This document shows, one piece after another, positions 47,505 through 56,561 of a stretch of 64,000 nt of DNA. Positions within the stretch are counted from its first letter, which is position 1, and the number at the start of each line of letters is the position of its first letter. The notes under the pieces were generated by a model. The model worked only from the letters and a program-made list of their open reading frames with translations. It had not been told where the DNA came from and ran no database searches. This DNA is from Alphaproteobacteria bacterium (GTDB taxonomy: Bacteria > Pseudomonadota > Alphaproteobacteria > Micavibrionales > Micavibrionaceae). Location of the stretch: contig JANQRF010000002.1 of the NCBI GenBank assembly GCA_028289285.1, positions 744,001 through 808,000 on the forward strand. The letters run 5' to 3'. The position numbers and the translations under genes are program-made.

Positions 47505-48500
47505 ATGGGTCGTCCAGGTCGTCCAAAACTTCCAAAGCCGGATCTACACGCAAGCGTAGATGCGTTTCTTGACATGCTTACCGCAGAGCGAGGCGCTGCA
47601 CATAACACACGCCAGGCCTACTGGCGCGATCTTGCAGATGTCAGCCAGTTTCTGAAAAAAGAACGCAAGAGCGATATTAACATTGCGAATACAGCGGATC
47701 TGAAAGCTTACATTGAAGATTTATCTCAGAAGATTCATGTAAAAGGTTCTAACAAAGCGCAAATTGCTGTGCGTACAGTTGCACGCCGTTTGTCCGCTCT
47801 GCGTCAATATTACAAGTACCTAATATCCGAAGGTCAGCGCGAAGATGACCCGACGTCAACAATTGAAAGCCCGAAACAAACGCGCACGCTTCCAAAGACA
47901 CTGACAGAAGAAGAAGTGTCACACCTGATCAAAACAGCCGGCGAAGGCGGCGGTGCTGATTCTGTGCGTCTCGTTTGCCTGCTGGAAATGCTCTATGCAA
48001 CAGGTCTGCGGGTTTCTGAACTTGTTGGCCTGCCAATGTCTGCCATTGCCGAAGATACACAATATCTGATGGTTGAAGGAAAAGGCGGACGTGAGCGCAT
48101 GGTGCCTCTGTCTGATCCGGCGCAAAAAGCTCTGAAAGATTACATTGCTGTACGCCAGCAATTTATCGGACCGGATGACAAGGGCACACAAGCTCAATGG
48201 GTTTTCCCATCCAAAACATCTGAAAAAGGGCACCTGACCCGTCAGCGTTTTGCACAACTTCTCAAAGACCTGTCCCGCGCAGCAGAGATTGAAGAAGGGA
48301 AGGTTAGCCCGCATATTCTGCGTCACGCTTTTGCAACGCATCTTCTGGCCCGCGGCGCAGACTTACGCAGTGTTCAGAAAATGCTTGGCCATGCCGATAT
48401 TGCGACAACACAGATCTACACGCATATCATTGGCGACAAGCTCAAAGACACGGTGGAAAGCAAGCACCCGATGAGCAAAAAAGCTGCCGGTAAAAAGTAA
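47505..48500 (+). CDS. xerD: Tyrosine recombinase XerD
   Basis: A 331-residue site-specific recombinase that resolves chromosome dimers at dif with XerC and FtsK. The catalytic residues are visible: Arg in ATGLRVSELVGL, Lys in VEGKGGRERMVPL, H-x-x-R in SPHILRHAFATHLL, His in MLGHADIATTQIY and the nucleophilic Tyr in the same stretch. An N-terminal SAM-like core-binding domain (about residues 12-110) precedes. AAAGGAGAA lies before the ATG. The neighbouring accA and the aroK-aroB-corC block match the normal chromosomal xerD locus, so this is the housekeeping enzyme, not an integrase of a mobile element. Confidence 0.94.
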   Translation: MGRPGRPKLPKPDLHASVDAFLDMLTAERGAAHNTRQAYWRDLADVSQFLKKERKSDINIANTADLKAYIEDLSQKIHVKGSNKAQIAVRTVARRLSALRQYYKYLISEGQREDDPTSTIESPKQTRTLPKTLTEEEVSHLIKTAGEGGGADSVRLVCLLEMLYATGLRVSELVGLPMSAIAEDTQYLMVEGKGGRERMVPLSDPAQKALKDYIAVRQQFIGPDDKGTQAQWVFPSKTSEKGHLTRQRFAQLLKDLSRAAEIEEGKVSPHILRHAFATHLLARGADLRSVQKMLGHADIATTQIYTHIIGDKLKDTVESKHPMSKKAAGKK

Positions 48501-48522
48501 GATTTACCTCTAAAGAATTTTA

Positions 48523-48552
48523 AAAACGCCCTGATTTTTCAGGGCGTTTTTT
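48523..48552 (+). terminator. Rho-independent terminator after xerD
   Basis: A 12-bp perfect stem AAAACGCCCTGA/TCAGGGCGTTTT (48523-48534 and 48539-48550) with a TTTT loop, followed by further T residues. It lies 22 bp beyond the xerD stop. Confidence 0.92.
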
Positions 48553-48621
48553 GCTTTTTGGTATTCTGCTTATGAAGATGGTAAGATATATATTAAGGGT
48601 GTTTTATAAAGGAATAGCTGC

Positions 48622-48819
48622 ATGGGGAAAATGATCTTAAAAATCTTCGGTCTGTTTATGGTTGTTTTTGCTGTCTCGCAAGTTGGACAACCGGAAAAAG
48701 CAAATGCAACGCATTCTAAGGCAGATACCGGCAACAAGAAGCTTGAGACAACATCTCACGGATGTGGCTGCGGATGCACCTCTTGCACGGGCGCGCCTGA
48801 AATCAACCTAAGATCTTAA
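48622..48819 (+). CDS. Small secreted Cys/His-rich peptide
   Basis: A 65-residue protein with a signal peptide (residues 1 to about 29, ending KANA) and a mature part of only about 36 residues carrying HGCGCGCTSCTG. Four Cys in eight residues next to His suggest metal binding or a lipid- or disulfide-bonded peptide, but there is no lipobox at the signal end. AAGGA lies eight bases before the ATG, supporting translation. It stands alone between the xerD terminator and accA. I do not recognise the family. Confidence 0.7.
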   Translation: MGKMILKIFGLFMVVFAVSQVGQPEKANATHSKADTGNKKLETTSHGCGCGCTSCTGAPEINLRS

Positions 48820-48945
48820 AATTTCACGATATTTTTTGTTGTTACTGGCATCGCGCTAGCAAAAGCGATGGCGTAAGTTCATTTGCCTTCCCTGCCCTGA
48901 TTTGCTAAACAATTCCGGACTTAAATCACAGAGGTTTTACGGCAA

Positions 48946-49890
48946 ATGAGTCAATTAGAGTTTGAAAAACCGATCCTGGAACTGGAAGGCAAAATCGCCG
49001 AGCTCCAGAAAGTGGATAATGATTCCTCGCTGAATATCGACGATGAAATCTCCCGCATGCAAAATAAGATCGGGCGGCTTTTAAATGAAACCTACAGCAA
49101 GCTCAGCCCGGCGCAAAAGGTTCAGGTCGCACGTCATCAAGACCGCCCGCACTTTTTACAATATGTGGCTGAGCTTATTTCAGATTTCACCCCGCTGGCA
49201 GGCGATCGGAACTTTGCCGAAGATAATGCGCTGCTCGGCGGGCTTGGCCGTTTTCAGGGACGCTCCGTTGTTGTCATGGGTCATGAGCGCGGACACGATA
49301 CGGAAAGCCGTCTGTTTCATAATTTCGGGATGGCCCGCCCCGAAGGATACCGCAAAGCGCAGCGCCTGATGAAAATGGCAGACCAATTCCAGATGCCGAT
49401 TATTACGCTCGTTGACACGGCAGGCGCCTATCCGGGCCGCGGAGCTGAAGAGCGCGGCCAGGCAGAAGCGATCGCGCGCTCGATTGAAGCCTGTTTAAAC
49501 GTCAAAGTGCCGATTATTTCCGTGATTATCGGTGAAGGCGGGTCCGGCGGCGCGATTGCCATTGCAACAGCCGATAAAGTTTACATGTTAGAGCATTCTA
49601 TTTATTCGGTGATTTCACCGGAAGGGTGCGCCTCTATTCTCTGGCGGAGCGCCTCTCATGCGAGTGATGCAGCCTCAGCACTCAAGCTCACGGCGCAGGA
49701 TCTGCATAATTTGAAAATTATCGACGGCATTATTAAAGAGCCCGTTGGCGGCGCGCACCGCACGCCCGTTGAGACCATTCACAATGTCGGCAAGCAGATC
49801 GAAGCAGCCCTCAATGAGCTGACCCCCTGGCAGGCAGATAAAGTCATAGCCGCCCGCCGGGCCAAATATCTCAAAATGGGCCGGGCTTAA
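48946..49890 (+). CDS. accA: Acetyl-CoA carboxylase carboxyltransferase subunit alpha
   Basis: A 314-residue subunit of the carboxyltransferase that forms malonyl-CoA for fatty-acid synthesis with AccD. N-terminal FEKPILELEGKIAEL, then DRNFAEDNALLGGLGRF, LVDTAGAYPGRGAEERGQ and IIGEGGSGGAIAIATAD and SPEGCASILW are typical. GAGG lies upstream of the ATG. Its TAA overlaps the stop of the convergent RHH_4 gene (TTAA at 49887-49890). Confidence 0.97.
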   Translation: MSQLEFEKPILELEGKIAELQKVDNDSSLNIDDEISRMQNKIGRLLNETYSKLSPAQKVQVARHQDRPHFLQYVAELISDFTPLAGDRNFAEDNALLGGLGRFQGRSVVVMGHERGHDTESRLFHNFGMARPEGYRKAQRLMKMADQFQMPIITLVDTAGAYPGRGAEERGQAEAIARSIEACLNVKVPIISVIIGEGGSGGAIAIATADKVYMLEHSIYSVISPEGCASILWRSASHASDAASALKLTAQDLHNLKIIDGIIKEPVGGAHRTPVETIHNVGKQIEAALNELTPWQADKVIAARRAKYLKMGRA

Positions 49891-50282
49891 GCCTGTTGCT
49901 GCTGCTGCTCCATCGTCACCTGGACACGGTTTCTGGAAGAAGAAGCTCCTTTCCAGTCGGTCGGCATCCCTGCCCGGCGCTTCATATTACTAAAATCTCC
50001 ATGACCGGCTTTGTCATGGCCATCTTCCGTGGCAGCCGCGCGGTAATAGAGCATCAAAAACACCCGGATCGCTGCTGTCAGAGACGTTTGCGCATTTTTA
50101 CGCAGCCCTATCAGAGAGCATAAATCATGAATTGTACACGCCTCCCGCGCTGCAATATCTTTCAGAGCACGCCACATTTCAGGCTCCAGCCGCACAGAAG
50201 TCCGCCGGCCCATCACAGTGATATTTCTGGAAATCAGTGAACTCTTTGCTTGTGACTCAAGCATTTCTGTTTTGGTAAGCAT
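49887..50282 (-). CDS. Ribbon-helix-helix (RHH_4) domain protein
   Basis: A 131-residue protein with the RHH_4 pattern common in alphaproteobacteria: ISRNITVMGRRTSVRLEPEMWRALKDIAAREACTIHDLC gives the beta strand and two helices (residues about 18-58), then SLTAAIRVFLMLYYRAA. The tail is Arg/Ser-rich and ends in five Gln. It probably binds DNA; targets are unknown. Its promoter lies in the A+T-rich 82-bp gap before bolA (same strand, upstream). Confidence 0.85.
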   Translation of the reverse strand: MLTKTEMLESQAKSSLISRNITVMGRRTSVRLEPEMWRALKDIAAREACTIHDLCSLIGLRKNAQTSLTAAIRVFLMLYYRAAATEDGHDKAGHGDFSNMKRRAGMPTDWKGASSSRNRVQVTMEQQQQQA

Positions 50283-50364
50283 TTATTCATCCCCTTTGTT
50301 GTAAATACCCCATACACTCGTAATAATACATACGAATGGATATTACACAACCAAAAGGTGTATT

Positions 50365-50643
50365 TTATCTTAATACATACTCTTGTGGGCAAAATATTTT
50401 AAGAGAAAGGGCATGAATCCGGCTATTCATTAAGTTTTCCAAAGCCTTATAGACCGCCCGTTGGCGGGCAATCCGGCCCTGCCCTTCAAAGGCAGGAGAG
50501 ACAATTGTAACCCTGAAATGGCTTTCCCCGGACCCGTCATGGCCGGCATGCCCGGCATGCTTATCCGAATCATTCTTGATTTCCAGGTGAACCGGGGTAA
50601 ATTCCCGCTCCAGAATTTCCTTGATCTGCGCCTCGACAGACAT
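50365..50643 (-). CDS. bolA: BolA family protein
   Basis: A 92-residue BolA-like protein: IKEILEREFTPVHLEIKNDSDKH, a HAGHAGHDGSGESHF segment with His ligands typical of the family, then FEGQGRIARQRAVYKALENL and a conserved His in RIHALSLKIF. BolA proteins work with monothiol glutaredoxins in iron-sulfur trafficking and affect stress morphology. The gene is divergent from the J-domain gene across 38 bp. Confidence 0.92.
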   Translation of the reverse strand: MSVEAQIKEILEREFTPVHLEIKNDSDKHAGHAGHDGSGESHFRVTIVSPAFEGQGRIARQRAVYKALENLMNSRIHALSLKIFCPQEYVLR

Positions 50644-50681
50644 ATCTTTTCTCCTTGATTTTCCTTTATAATGGAAAGGTT

Positions 50682-51257
50682 ATGCCGAGAATACACTTAA
50701 AACCGCAAAGCCCTGAATTTGCTGATAATAAAACGCAGCCCAAAGAGCGTGTCTGCGATATGCCGGGCTGCACCGGATCAGGTGATTTTCGGGCCCCGAA
50801 AGATCGTTCTTTAAGCGATCATTACTGGTTTTGCGCCGAGCATATAGGCGAATATAACAAAGCCTGGGACTTTTTTGACGGCATGAATGAAAAAGAGGTC
50901 GAAGACCATATCCTGAATTCCCTGTACGGGGACCGTCCGACCTGGCGTTATGATGTCGATGGAGCCTTTGCCGATGCCCTCTACAACCAGGCCTGGCGGA
51001 CCTACAATTTCACGGAAAACGATGCCCCCCGGCAGGAAGAGCAAAAAACACCCGAGATGGAGGCACTTGCCATTTTCGGCCTTGAGCCCCCGACAGACCT
51101 TAAAGAAATCAAAGCGCGCTATAAGGAGCTTGCCAAGAAATACCACCCGGATTTCAATCCCGGCGATAAAGAGGCCGAAGACCTTCTCAAATCTATCAAT
51201 ATGGCTTATACAATCCTGAAACTGGCCTATGAGAAATTTGAGAGAATAGAAAAATAA
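50682..51257 (+). CDS. J-domain protein with N-terminal Cys/His motif
   Basis: A 191-residue protein with a C-terminal J domain (about residues 128-190): IFGLEPPTDLKEIKARYKELAKKYHPDFNPGDKEAE, including the HPD motif. The N-terminal half has CDMPGC and, about 24 residues later, CAEH, which looks like a zinc site. J proteins recruit and activate DnaK. The ATG at 50682 with GGAAAGG before it is preferred to the upstream in-frame start at 50655. cobS follows 3 bp later. The order bolA, J protein, cobS, cobT is a recurring alphaproteobacterial cluster. Confidence 0.9.
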   Translation: MPRIHLKPQSPEFADNKTQPKERVCDMPGCTGSGDFRAPKDRSLSDHYWFCAEHIGEYNKAWDFFDGMNEKEVEDHILNSLYGDRPTWRYDVDGAFADALYNQAWRTYNFTENDAPRQEEQKTPEMEALAIFGLEPPTDLKEIKARYKELAKKYHPDFNPGDKEAEDLLKSINMAYTILKLAYEKFERIEK

Positions 51258-51260
51258 TCC

Positions 51261-52277
51261 ATGAGTGACACCGCCGCGAAAGATAACGAGCCAATAAGCG
51301 CTTCCTTTGACCTGACCAAGGTTCAGGGCAGAGAAGGAAAATATACGTCTATCCCGGACACATTTTATGATGTGCGGGAAACATTTGGGCTGGATGTCGA
51401 CTGGAAAGTACCCGGCTTTAAGGAAGATCACCCGAACGTGCCTGAGATCGATAAAACCTATCAGTTCGATCATACAACCACGATGGCGATCCTTGCCGGC
51501 TTTGCGCATAACCGCCGCGTCATGGTGCAGGGCTATCACGGCACAGGAAAATCCACCCATATTGAACAGGTTGCCGCGCGGCTCAACTGGCCGTGCGTGC
51601 GGATCAATCTGGATAGTCATGTCAGCCGGATCGATTTGCTCGGCAAAGATATGATCGTCCTGAAAGAAGGCAAACAGATCACCGAATGGAAAGAAGGGCT
51701 CCTGCCCTGGTCCATTCAAAACCCGGTCGCGCTTGTCTTTGATGAATATGATGCGGGCCGCCCGGATGTGATGTTCGTCATCCAGCGCGTTTTAGAATCT
51801 GAAGGCCGCCTGACATTGCTCGATCAGAATATGGTGATCCGCCCGCACCCGGCATTCCGGCTCTTTGCCACCACCAACACGATCGGCCTTGGTGATACGA
51901 CGGGTCTTTATCACGGCACGCAGCAGATTAACCAGGGCCAGATGGATCGCTGGAATGTTGTCGTACAGCTCAATTACCTGCCCGTTAAAACCGAAACCGG
52001 AATCGTCAAGGCCAAGCACCCGGATATGGAGGACGACCAGATTGACGCGATGGTTCAGCTTGCCGGCATGGTCCGGCAGGGATTCATCAATGGCGACCTG
52101 TCGATCACCATGTCACCGCGAACGGTCATAAGCTGGGCTGAAAACACCAAGATTTTCGGCGACCGTGAACTCGCCTTTAAATTTTCATTCCTCAATAAAT
52201 GCGATGAGCTTGAATGGCCGACCGTGGCTGAATATTACCAACGCGCTTTTGGAGTAGAACTCCTTAAAACTGAGTAA
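51261..52277 (+). CDS. cobS: CobS-like AAA+ ATPase (cobaltochelatase subunit)
   Basis: A 338-residue AAA+ protein of the CobS type. Walker A is [15 protein letters not shown] (about residue 92), the following [17 protein letters not shown] is characteristic of CobS, and Walker B is [16 protein letters not shown]. In aerobic B12 synthesis CobS and CobT form the ATPase part that helps CobN insert cobalt. No cobN or other B12 gene is in the window; many alphaproteobacteria keep cobST here regardless of B12 synthesis. It lies 5 bp before cobT. Confidence 0.92.
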   Translation: MSDTAAKDNEPISASFDLTKVQGREGKYTSIPDTFYDVRETFGLDVDWKVPGFKEDHPNVPEIDKTYQFDHTTTMAILAGFAHNRRVMVQGYHGTGKSTHIEQVAARLNWPCVRINLDSHVSRIDLLGKDMIVLKEGKQITEWKEGLLPWSIQNPVALVFDEYDAGRPDVMFVIQRVLESEGRLTLLDQNMVIRPHPAFRLFATTNTIGLGDTTGLYHGTQQINQGQMDRWNVVVQLNYLPVKTETGIVKAKHPDMEDDQIDAMVQLAGMVRQGFINGDLSITMSPRTVISWAENTKIFGDRELAFKFSFLNKCDELEWPTVAEYYQRAFGVELLKTE

Positions 52278-52282
52278 GCCGC

Positions 52283-54133
52283 ATGGCTGAAAAATTTAAC
52301 GATCAAACCGAAAAGTTTAAATCTGCGACAGCGGCGGCGTTGCGTGCGCTTGCGGGTAAGAAACACACGGCGGTGAGCTATTCTGCGACTGAAAGCGCAG
52401 ACCGCCCGACCATCCCGACCGAGGAGACCGCGCGCCTGCCTTTGCCAGGTGCCTCAACCTCTCCTGAAGACAAAGCGCTGTTGCGCGGCGCGGCCGATGC
52501 CAAAGCGTTGCGGCTGAAACATCATGACCGGGGTGTGCACCTCCAAAACGCGCCGATGGATCTCACCGCTGCCGAAGCGTTCGATGCGCTTGAACAGGCA
52601 CGCTGTGAAGCGCTTGGCGCGCGGGCGATGGAAGGCGTCTCCCAAAATCTCAACACAGTCCTGGATGAAAAATGCCGGAAGCTTGGTTACCAATCTTTGC
52701 GCACGCGCGAAGACAGTGCGATTGGCGATGCCTTGCATGTCATGACCCGTCTCGCGCTCACCGGCGAGCCCGTCCCGGATCATGCCAAGGCGCTTGTGAA
52801 ACAATGGGGCCCATGGATTGAGGATAAACTTGGTAAAGACGGGCTGTCTAAACTCGCGGGTGTTTTGGATGATCAAAAATCTTTTGCGGCGCTGTCCAAA
52901 CAACTTATCACCGATCTTGGATTCACCCCCGGCGACAGCACATCTGACAATCCGCAGGAAACAGATGACGCCGATGACGGCGATGCGGATATCAATGACG
53001 AGCCGCCGCAAGATCAACAAGAAGACCAAAGCGAAAATACACAAGGTTCCGATGCGCAAGATGCAGCAGATGATTCAGATCTTTCTGAGGCCGAAACCGA
53101 AATGGGCATGGAGGATATGTCCGAGCAACAAGCTGCGCTCGACGAAGATGGAGAGATGGGCGCTGAAATGCGTGGACGGCGCGCGGATGATTTCCTAGAC
53201 GGGCCCGGCGGATCGTACCGCATTTACACTACGGCCTATGATGAAATCGTCAAAGCCGAAGACCTTGCCGACCCCGAAGAGCTTTCCCGCCTGCGCCAGA
53301 CGCTGGATCAACAGCTTGGCCCCCTGCACTCTCTCGTCTCCAAACTCGCCAACCGTTTGCAACGCAAACTCATGGCACGGCAACAACGTTCCTGGAAATT
53401 TGATCTGGAAGAAGGCTATCTGGATGCCGCGCGTCTGGCCCGCATGATTGCCAATCCGACCGTGCCTTTAAGCTTTAAACAGGAACGCGATACTGATTTC
53501 CGCGATACGGTGGTCACGCTTCTCATTGATAATTCAGGTTCCATGCGCGGGCGGCCGATTGCGATTGCCGCAATCTGCACGGATATTCTCGCCCGCACGC
53601 TGGAACGTTGTGGCGTGAAAGTTGAAATTCTTGGCTTTACCACCCGCGCCTGGAAAGGCGGTAAGTCCCGTGATCTCTGGATTGCCAATGGCCGCCCCGA
53701 TCATCCGGGCCGTCTCAATGATCTGCGCCATATTGTTTATAAAGGCGCGGATGCGCCTTTACGCCGCGCGCGTAAAAATCTCGGCTTGATGCTTAAAGAA
53801 GGTTTACTCAAAGAAAATATCGACGGCGAAGCCCTCACCTGGGCGCATAACCGTCTTGCCCGCCGGCCTGAACAACGTAAAATCCTGATGATCATTTCAG
53901 ACGGCGCGCCGGTCGATGATTCCACTTTGTCTGTGAACCCGTCCAATATTCTTGAAAAAGATCTCCGTCAGGTCATTGCCTGGATTGAAGGCCTGAAACA
54001 GGTCGAGCTCACCGCGATCGGAATCGGCCATGACGTCACCCGCTATTATTCCCGCGCCCTGACTATTGCAGACGCCGAAGACCTCGCCGAAGCGCTTATC
54101 CAAAGGCTGGAGCGGGTGTTTAGGTTGGATTAA
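52283..54133 (+). CDS. cobT: CobT-like VWA-domain protein (cobaltochelatase subunit)
   Basis: A 616-residue partner of CobS. The N-terminal CobT domain (about residues 10-215) is followed by a strongly acidic region (about 217-300, rich in Asp, Glu, Gln) and a C-terminal von Willebrand A domain with the MIDAS motif [13 protein letters not shown] (about residue 415) and [13 protein letters not shown]. The acidic stretch and VWA domain are as in cobaltochelatase CobT and resemble magnesium chelatase ChlD. Its TAA overlaps the convergent orphan's stop (TTAA at 54130-54133). Confidence 0.92.
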   Translation: MAEKFNDQTEKFKSATAAALRALAGKKHTAVSYSATESADRPTIPTEETARLPLPGASTSPEDKALLRGAADAKALRLKHHDRGVHLQNAPMDLTAAEAFDALEQARCEALGARAMEGVSQNLNTVLDEKCRKLGYQSLRTREDSAIGDALHVMTRLALTGEPVPDHAKALVKQWGPWIEDKLGKDGLSKLAGVLDDQKSFAALSKQLITDLGFTPGDSTSDNPQETDDADDGDADINDEPPQDQQEDQSENTQGSDAQDAADDSDLSEAETEMGMEDMSEQQAALDEDGEMGAEMRGRRADDFLDGPGGSYRIYTTAYDEIVKAEDLADPEELSRLRQTLDQQLGPLHSLVSKLANRLQRKLMARQQRSWKFDLEEGYLDAARLARMIANPTVPLSFKQERDTDFRDTVVTLLIDNSGSMRGRPIAIAAICTDILARTLERCGVKVEILGFTTRAWKGGKSRDLWIANGRPDHPGRLNDLRHIVYKGADAPLRRARKNLGLMLKEGLLKENIDGEALTWAHNRLARRPEQRKILMIISDGAPVDDSTLSVNPSNILEKDLRQVIAWIEGLKQVELTAIGIGHDVTRYYSRALTIADAEDLAEALIQRLERVFRLD

Positions 54134-54462
54134 CTATTCGGAAATTCACATTCGTATTTTGCAATCGCTCTCGCATATTCTTCAGCTTCAATTGCATATT
54201 TTTCATGACCGGCAGGATCAAATTCTTCTTGTTGTTTGTCAGCACAAATTTCCAATGCTGTTGCTTGAAATGCTCTCACGTCGTTAATTGAAAAAACCTG
54301 AACTGGCATTTTACCCCCCATATGTCTCGCCGTTTCCATAGGATCATAAAATAACAACTCACCCTCAGGCATAACATCAAGAAACCTTTTTGCGCGACCT
54401 TGTGCTTGCGCCCTAAAAAGTTGCGGTAAATCATCTACTGATAAAAATTCTTTTTTTGACAT
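54130..54462 (-). CDS. Small orphan protein
   Basis: A 110-residue soluble protein that I do not recognise. It has no signal peptide or membrane segment; it contains [31 protein letters not shown] and an acidic, Glu-rich C-terminal helix. The DNA is poorer in G+C than cobT and hisS on either side. The ATG at 54462 is preferred to the GTG just before it. It fills the gap between cobT and hisS and shares stop-codon bases with cobT. Confidence 0.55.
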   Translation of the reverse strand: MSKKEFLSVDDLPQLFRAQAQGRAKRFLDVMPEGELLFYDPMETARHMGGKMPVQVFSINDVRAFQATALEICADKQQEEFDPAGHEKYAIEAEEYARAIAKYECEFPNS

Positions 54463-54505
54463 CACTGCACCCTAGCACCACTTTGATTGTTATGTCAATA
54501 AAAAT

Positions 54506-54529
54506 CTTGGTGACTTCGTGTCTTCGTGG
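54506..54529. repeat. Three tandem 8-nt units upstream of hisS
   Basis: CTTGGTGA, CTTCGTGT and CTTCGTGG (54506-54513, 54514-54521, 54522-54529) are three direct 8-nt repeats with pattern CTTsGTGn, ending 14 bp before the hisS ATG. Similar short CTTnGTGn arrays near start codons occur in many environmental bacterial genomes; I recall this from general knowledge and cannot verify it here. Confidence 0.6.
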
Positions 54530-54543
54530 TTTATAAACACTCA

Positions 54544-55908
54544 ATGGCTGAAAAACGTAAGATTTATAAACCCAAACCCATTAGCGGGTTCCCGGAATGG
54601 CTGCCGGAATGGCGGGCGGTGGAGCAACGCTGGCTGGATCATATCCGTAAGACTTTTGAAAGTTACGGCTTTTGTTCGATTGAAACGCCGAGCGTCGAGG
54701 AAATCGACGTGCTTTTGGCCAAAGGCGAAGTTGATAAAGAAATTTATGTTCTGGAACGCCTGCATAAAGATGACGAGGACGGCAAAGACGCCCGCCTTGC
54801 GCTTCATTTTGACCAGACGGTCCCGATGGCCCGCTATGTTGCCCAGCACTTCAATGATCTAACCTTCCCGTTCAAGCGCTATCAGATGCAGCGCGTCTGG
54901 CGCGGCGAGCGTCCGCAAATGGGCCGTATGCGCGAATTCACCCAGTGCGATATCGATGTGATCAATGTCGATCACCTCCCGATCCATTTTGATGCCGAAA
55001 TCCCGGCGATGATTTACGACGTCCTCGACGGCCTTGATATCGGGCGGATTCAGCTACGGATCAATAACCGAAAAATCCTGATGGGGCTTTTGGAAAGCAT
55101 GGGCGTAACTGATCTCGTACCCGTTATCCGTGCTATCGACAAGCTGGAGAAAATTGGTGAGCAAGATGTTCTCGCTAATTTATTAGAATTAGGGATACAA
55201 GATAACCAACTCGAACAAATTATAGAATTAATAAATATAAAAGTAAGAACAGGTGAAGAATTAGACAATTGCTTGCGCGAGAAAAATTTATTTACCCATT
55301 TATTGGAAGGCGAAGGTTTAACAGAACTGTTAACCAACACCTTTGCAGAGGGAGTCTTAGAATTAGGTTTTGTTCTCGACAGCCTCTCTCATCTTCCAAA
55401 AGATGCCGTCGTCGGTGACCTCTCTATCGTCCGTGGTCTAGATTACTATACCGGGACGGTGTATGAAACGCAGCTTTTAGATGTGCCTGAATTTACTGGC
55501 TCGGTCTGTTCGGGTGGACGGTATGACGACCTGGCAGGTTCTTTCATCAATAAACACCTGCCGGGCGTTGGCATTTCGATCGGTTTTTCGCGTCTGTTTG
55601 ATGTCCTCAAACAAAACGGCAAGCTGGAGCCCGGCCCGAAAGGCCCGGCGGATATTCTGATGGTCTTACCTGCTGAAGATAAACGTGCGCTGGCTGCTGA
55701 AACCGCGCGCAAACTCCGGGCAAACGGGAACAAGGTCGAGATGTATCACGCCCCGCAGAAAGTCAGCAAACAGCTTTCTTATGCCGAAAAGAAGGGCATC
55801 CCTTTTGTCTGGTTTCCACCCTTTGAAGATGGTAAAGCTCATGAGGTCAAAGACATGAACACAGGGACGCAAAGCGAAGCGTCACCGGAAAGCTGGACAG
55901 CGTCATGA
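54544..55908 (+). CDS. hisS: Histidine--tRNA ligase
   Basis: A 454-residue class II aminoacyl-tRNA synthetase. Motif 2 region FKRYQMQRVWRGERPQMGRMREFTQCDIDVI, the histidine-specific SIVRGLDYYTGTVYE and motif 3 LPGVGISIGFSRLF are present, with an anticodon-binding domain at the C-terminus (DILMVLPAEDKRALAAETARKLRANG). The ATG at 54544 is used, since the in-frame GTG at 54526 falls inside the tandem 8-nt repeat. Codons about 209-280 (roughly 55170-55385) are strikingly rich in A+T, with TTA, ATA and AGA codons rare elsewhere in the gene. Its TGA overlaps the next ATG. Confidence 0.94.
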   Translation: MAEKRKIYKPKPISGFPEWLPEWRAVEQRWLDHIRKTFESYGFCSIETPSVEEIDVLLAKGEVDKEIYVLERLHKDDEDGKDARLALHFDQTVPMARYVAQHFNDLTFPFKRYQMQRVWRGERPQMGRMREFTQCDIDVINVDHLPIHFDAEIPAMIYDVLDGLDIGRIQLRINNRKILMGLLESMGVTDLVPVIRAIDKLEKIGEQDVLANLLELGIQDNQLEQIIELINIKVRTGEELDNCLREKNLFTHLLEGEGLTELLTNTFAEGVLELGFVLDSLSHLPKDAVVGDLSIVRGLDYYTGTVYETQLLDVPEFTGSVCSGGRYDDLAGSFINKHLPGVGISIGFSRLFDVLKQNGKLEPGPKGPADILMVLPAEDKRALAAETARKLRANGNKVEMYHAPQKVSKQLSYAEKKGIPFVWFPPFEDGKAHEVKDMNTGTQSEASPESWTAS

Positions 55909-56561
55909 AATATTTTCTGATTGTTTTTTTATGCCTTGGATTAGCGCTGCCTGCTTTTGCGCAGGAAGAGGCTGAATCACTTCAGGAACCACCAACAGCC
56001 GAAGAACAGCCCGAAGAGGTTCAGGAAGACGCTGCGCCGGACCCTGCCCTTACCTATGCACCGGAGTATTGTGATTTTGAAATCAGCTTCCCGGAGCCAC
56101 CCTATACCACCCGCCGCTGCCCGGAAGATCAGCAAACCTGTTATCAGATTACCAGCTACACGATGGTCTATGATCTTTCCACCACGGTGGATGTCAGCGT
56201 CAGCTGCGCGCCATCCACGCCTGAAAATTTTGAGCGCTATAATGAGCGGGTTATGAGCGCAGCCCTTCAGGGCATGGTCGCGCGTAAATTTATTACTGAA
56301 TACAACATTAACTACGATGAGCGTGAAAGTACCAAGCAGGCGACCCTGACAGGCACAGGCCAGACAGGTCGGCAGGGTAAAATTTATACAGCCCAGCTTT
56401 GGGTCGGACCGAATTCCGTTTTTACCTTACAGGCTGAGCTGATCGGCGCCGAGCATCCCGAAGGCGATACGGTCTTTAAAGACATCTTAAATTCCATCAA
56501 AGAAAAGCCGGGCAAGCAACTCCCCCGCCCCAAAGCGCCCGATACGAATATTAATCGCTAA
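55905..56561 (+). CDS. Periplasmic protein of unknown function
   Basis: A 218-residue protein with a signal peptide (cleavage probably after AFAQ near residue 20), an acidic Glu/Pro/Gln-rich spacer (about 20-45), and a folded part with four Cys: YCDFEISFPEPPYTTRRC, then QTCYQITSY and VSVSCAPS. The pattern Cys-x-F-x-I-x-F-P-x-x-P resembles a recurrent alphaproteobacterial lipid- or envelope-linked beta domain, but I cannot name it. It starts in the hisS stop (ATGA). It may be translationally coupled to hisS without being functionally related. Confidence 0.75.
   Translation: MKYFLIVFLCLGLALPAFAQEEAESLQEPPTAEEQPEEVQEDAAPDPALTYAPEYCDFEISFPEPPYTTRRCPEDQQTCYQITSYTMVYDLSTTVDVSVSCAPSTPENFERYNERVMSAALQGMVARKFITEYNINYDERESTKQATLTGTGQTGRQGKIYTAQLWVGPNSVFTLQAELIGAEHPEGDTVFKDILNSIKEKPGKQLPRPKAPDTNINR

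Noticed and set aside
47505..48500. Tyrosine recombinase as a mobile-element integrase
   Set aside because: Sequence and neighbours (accA, aroK-aroB-corC) fit chromosomal xerD; no att-like duplication or cargo genes seen.
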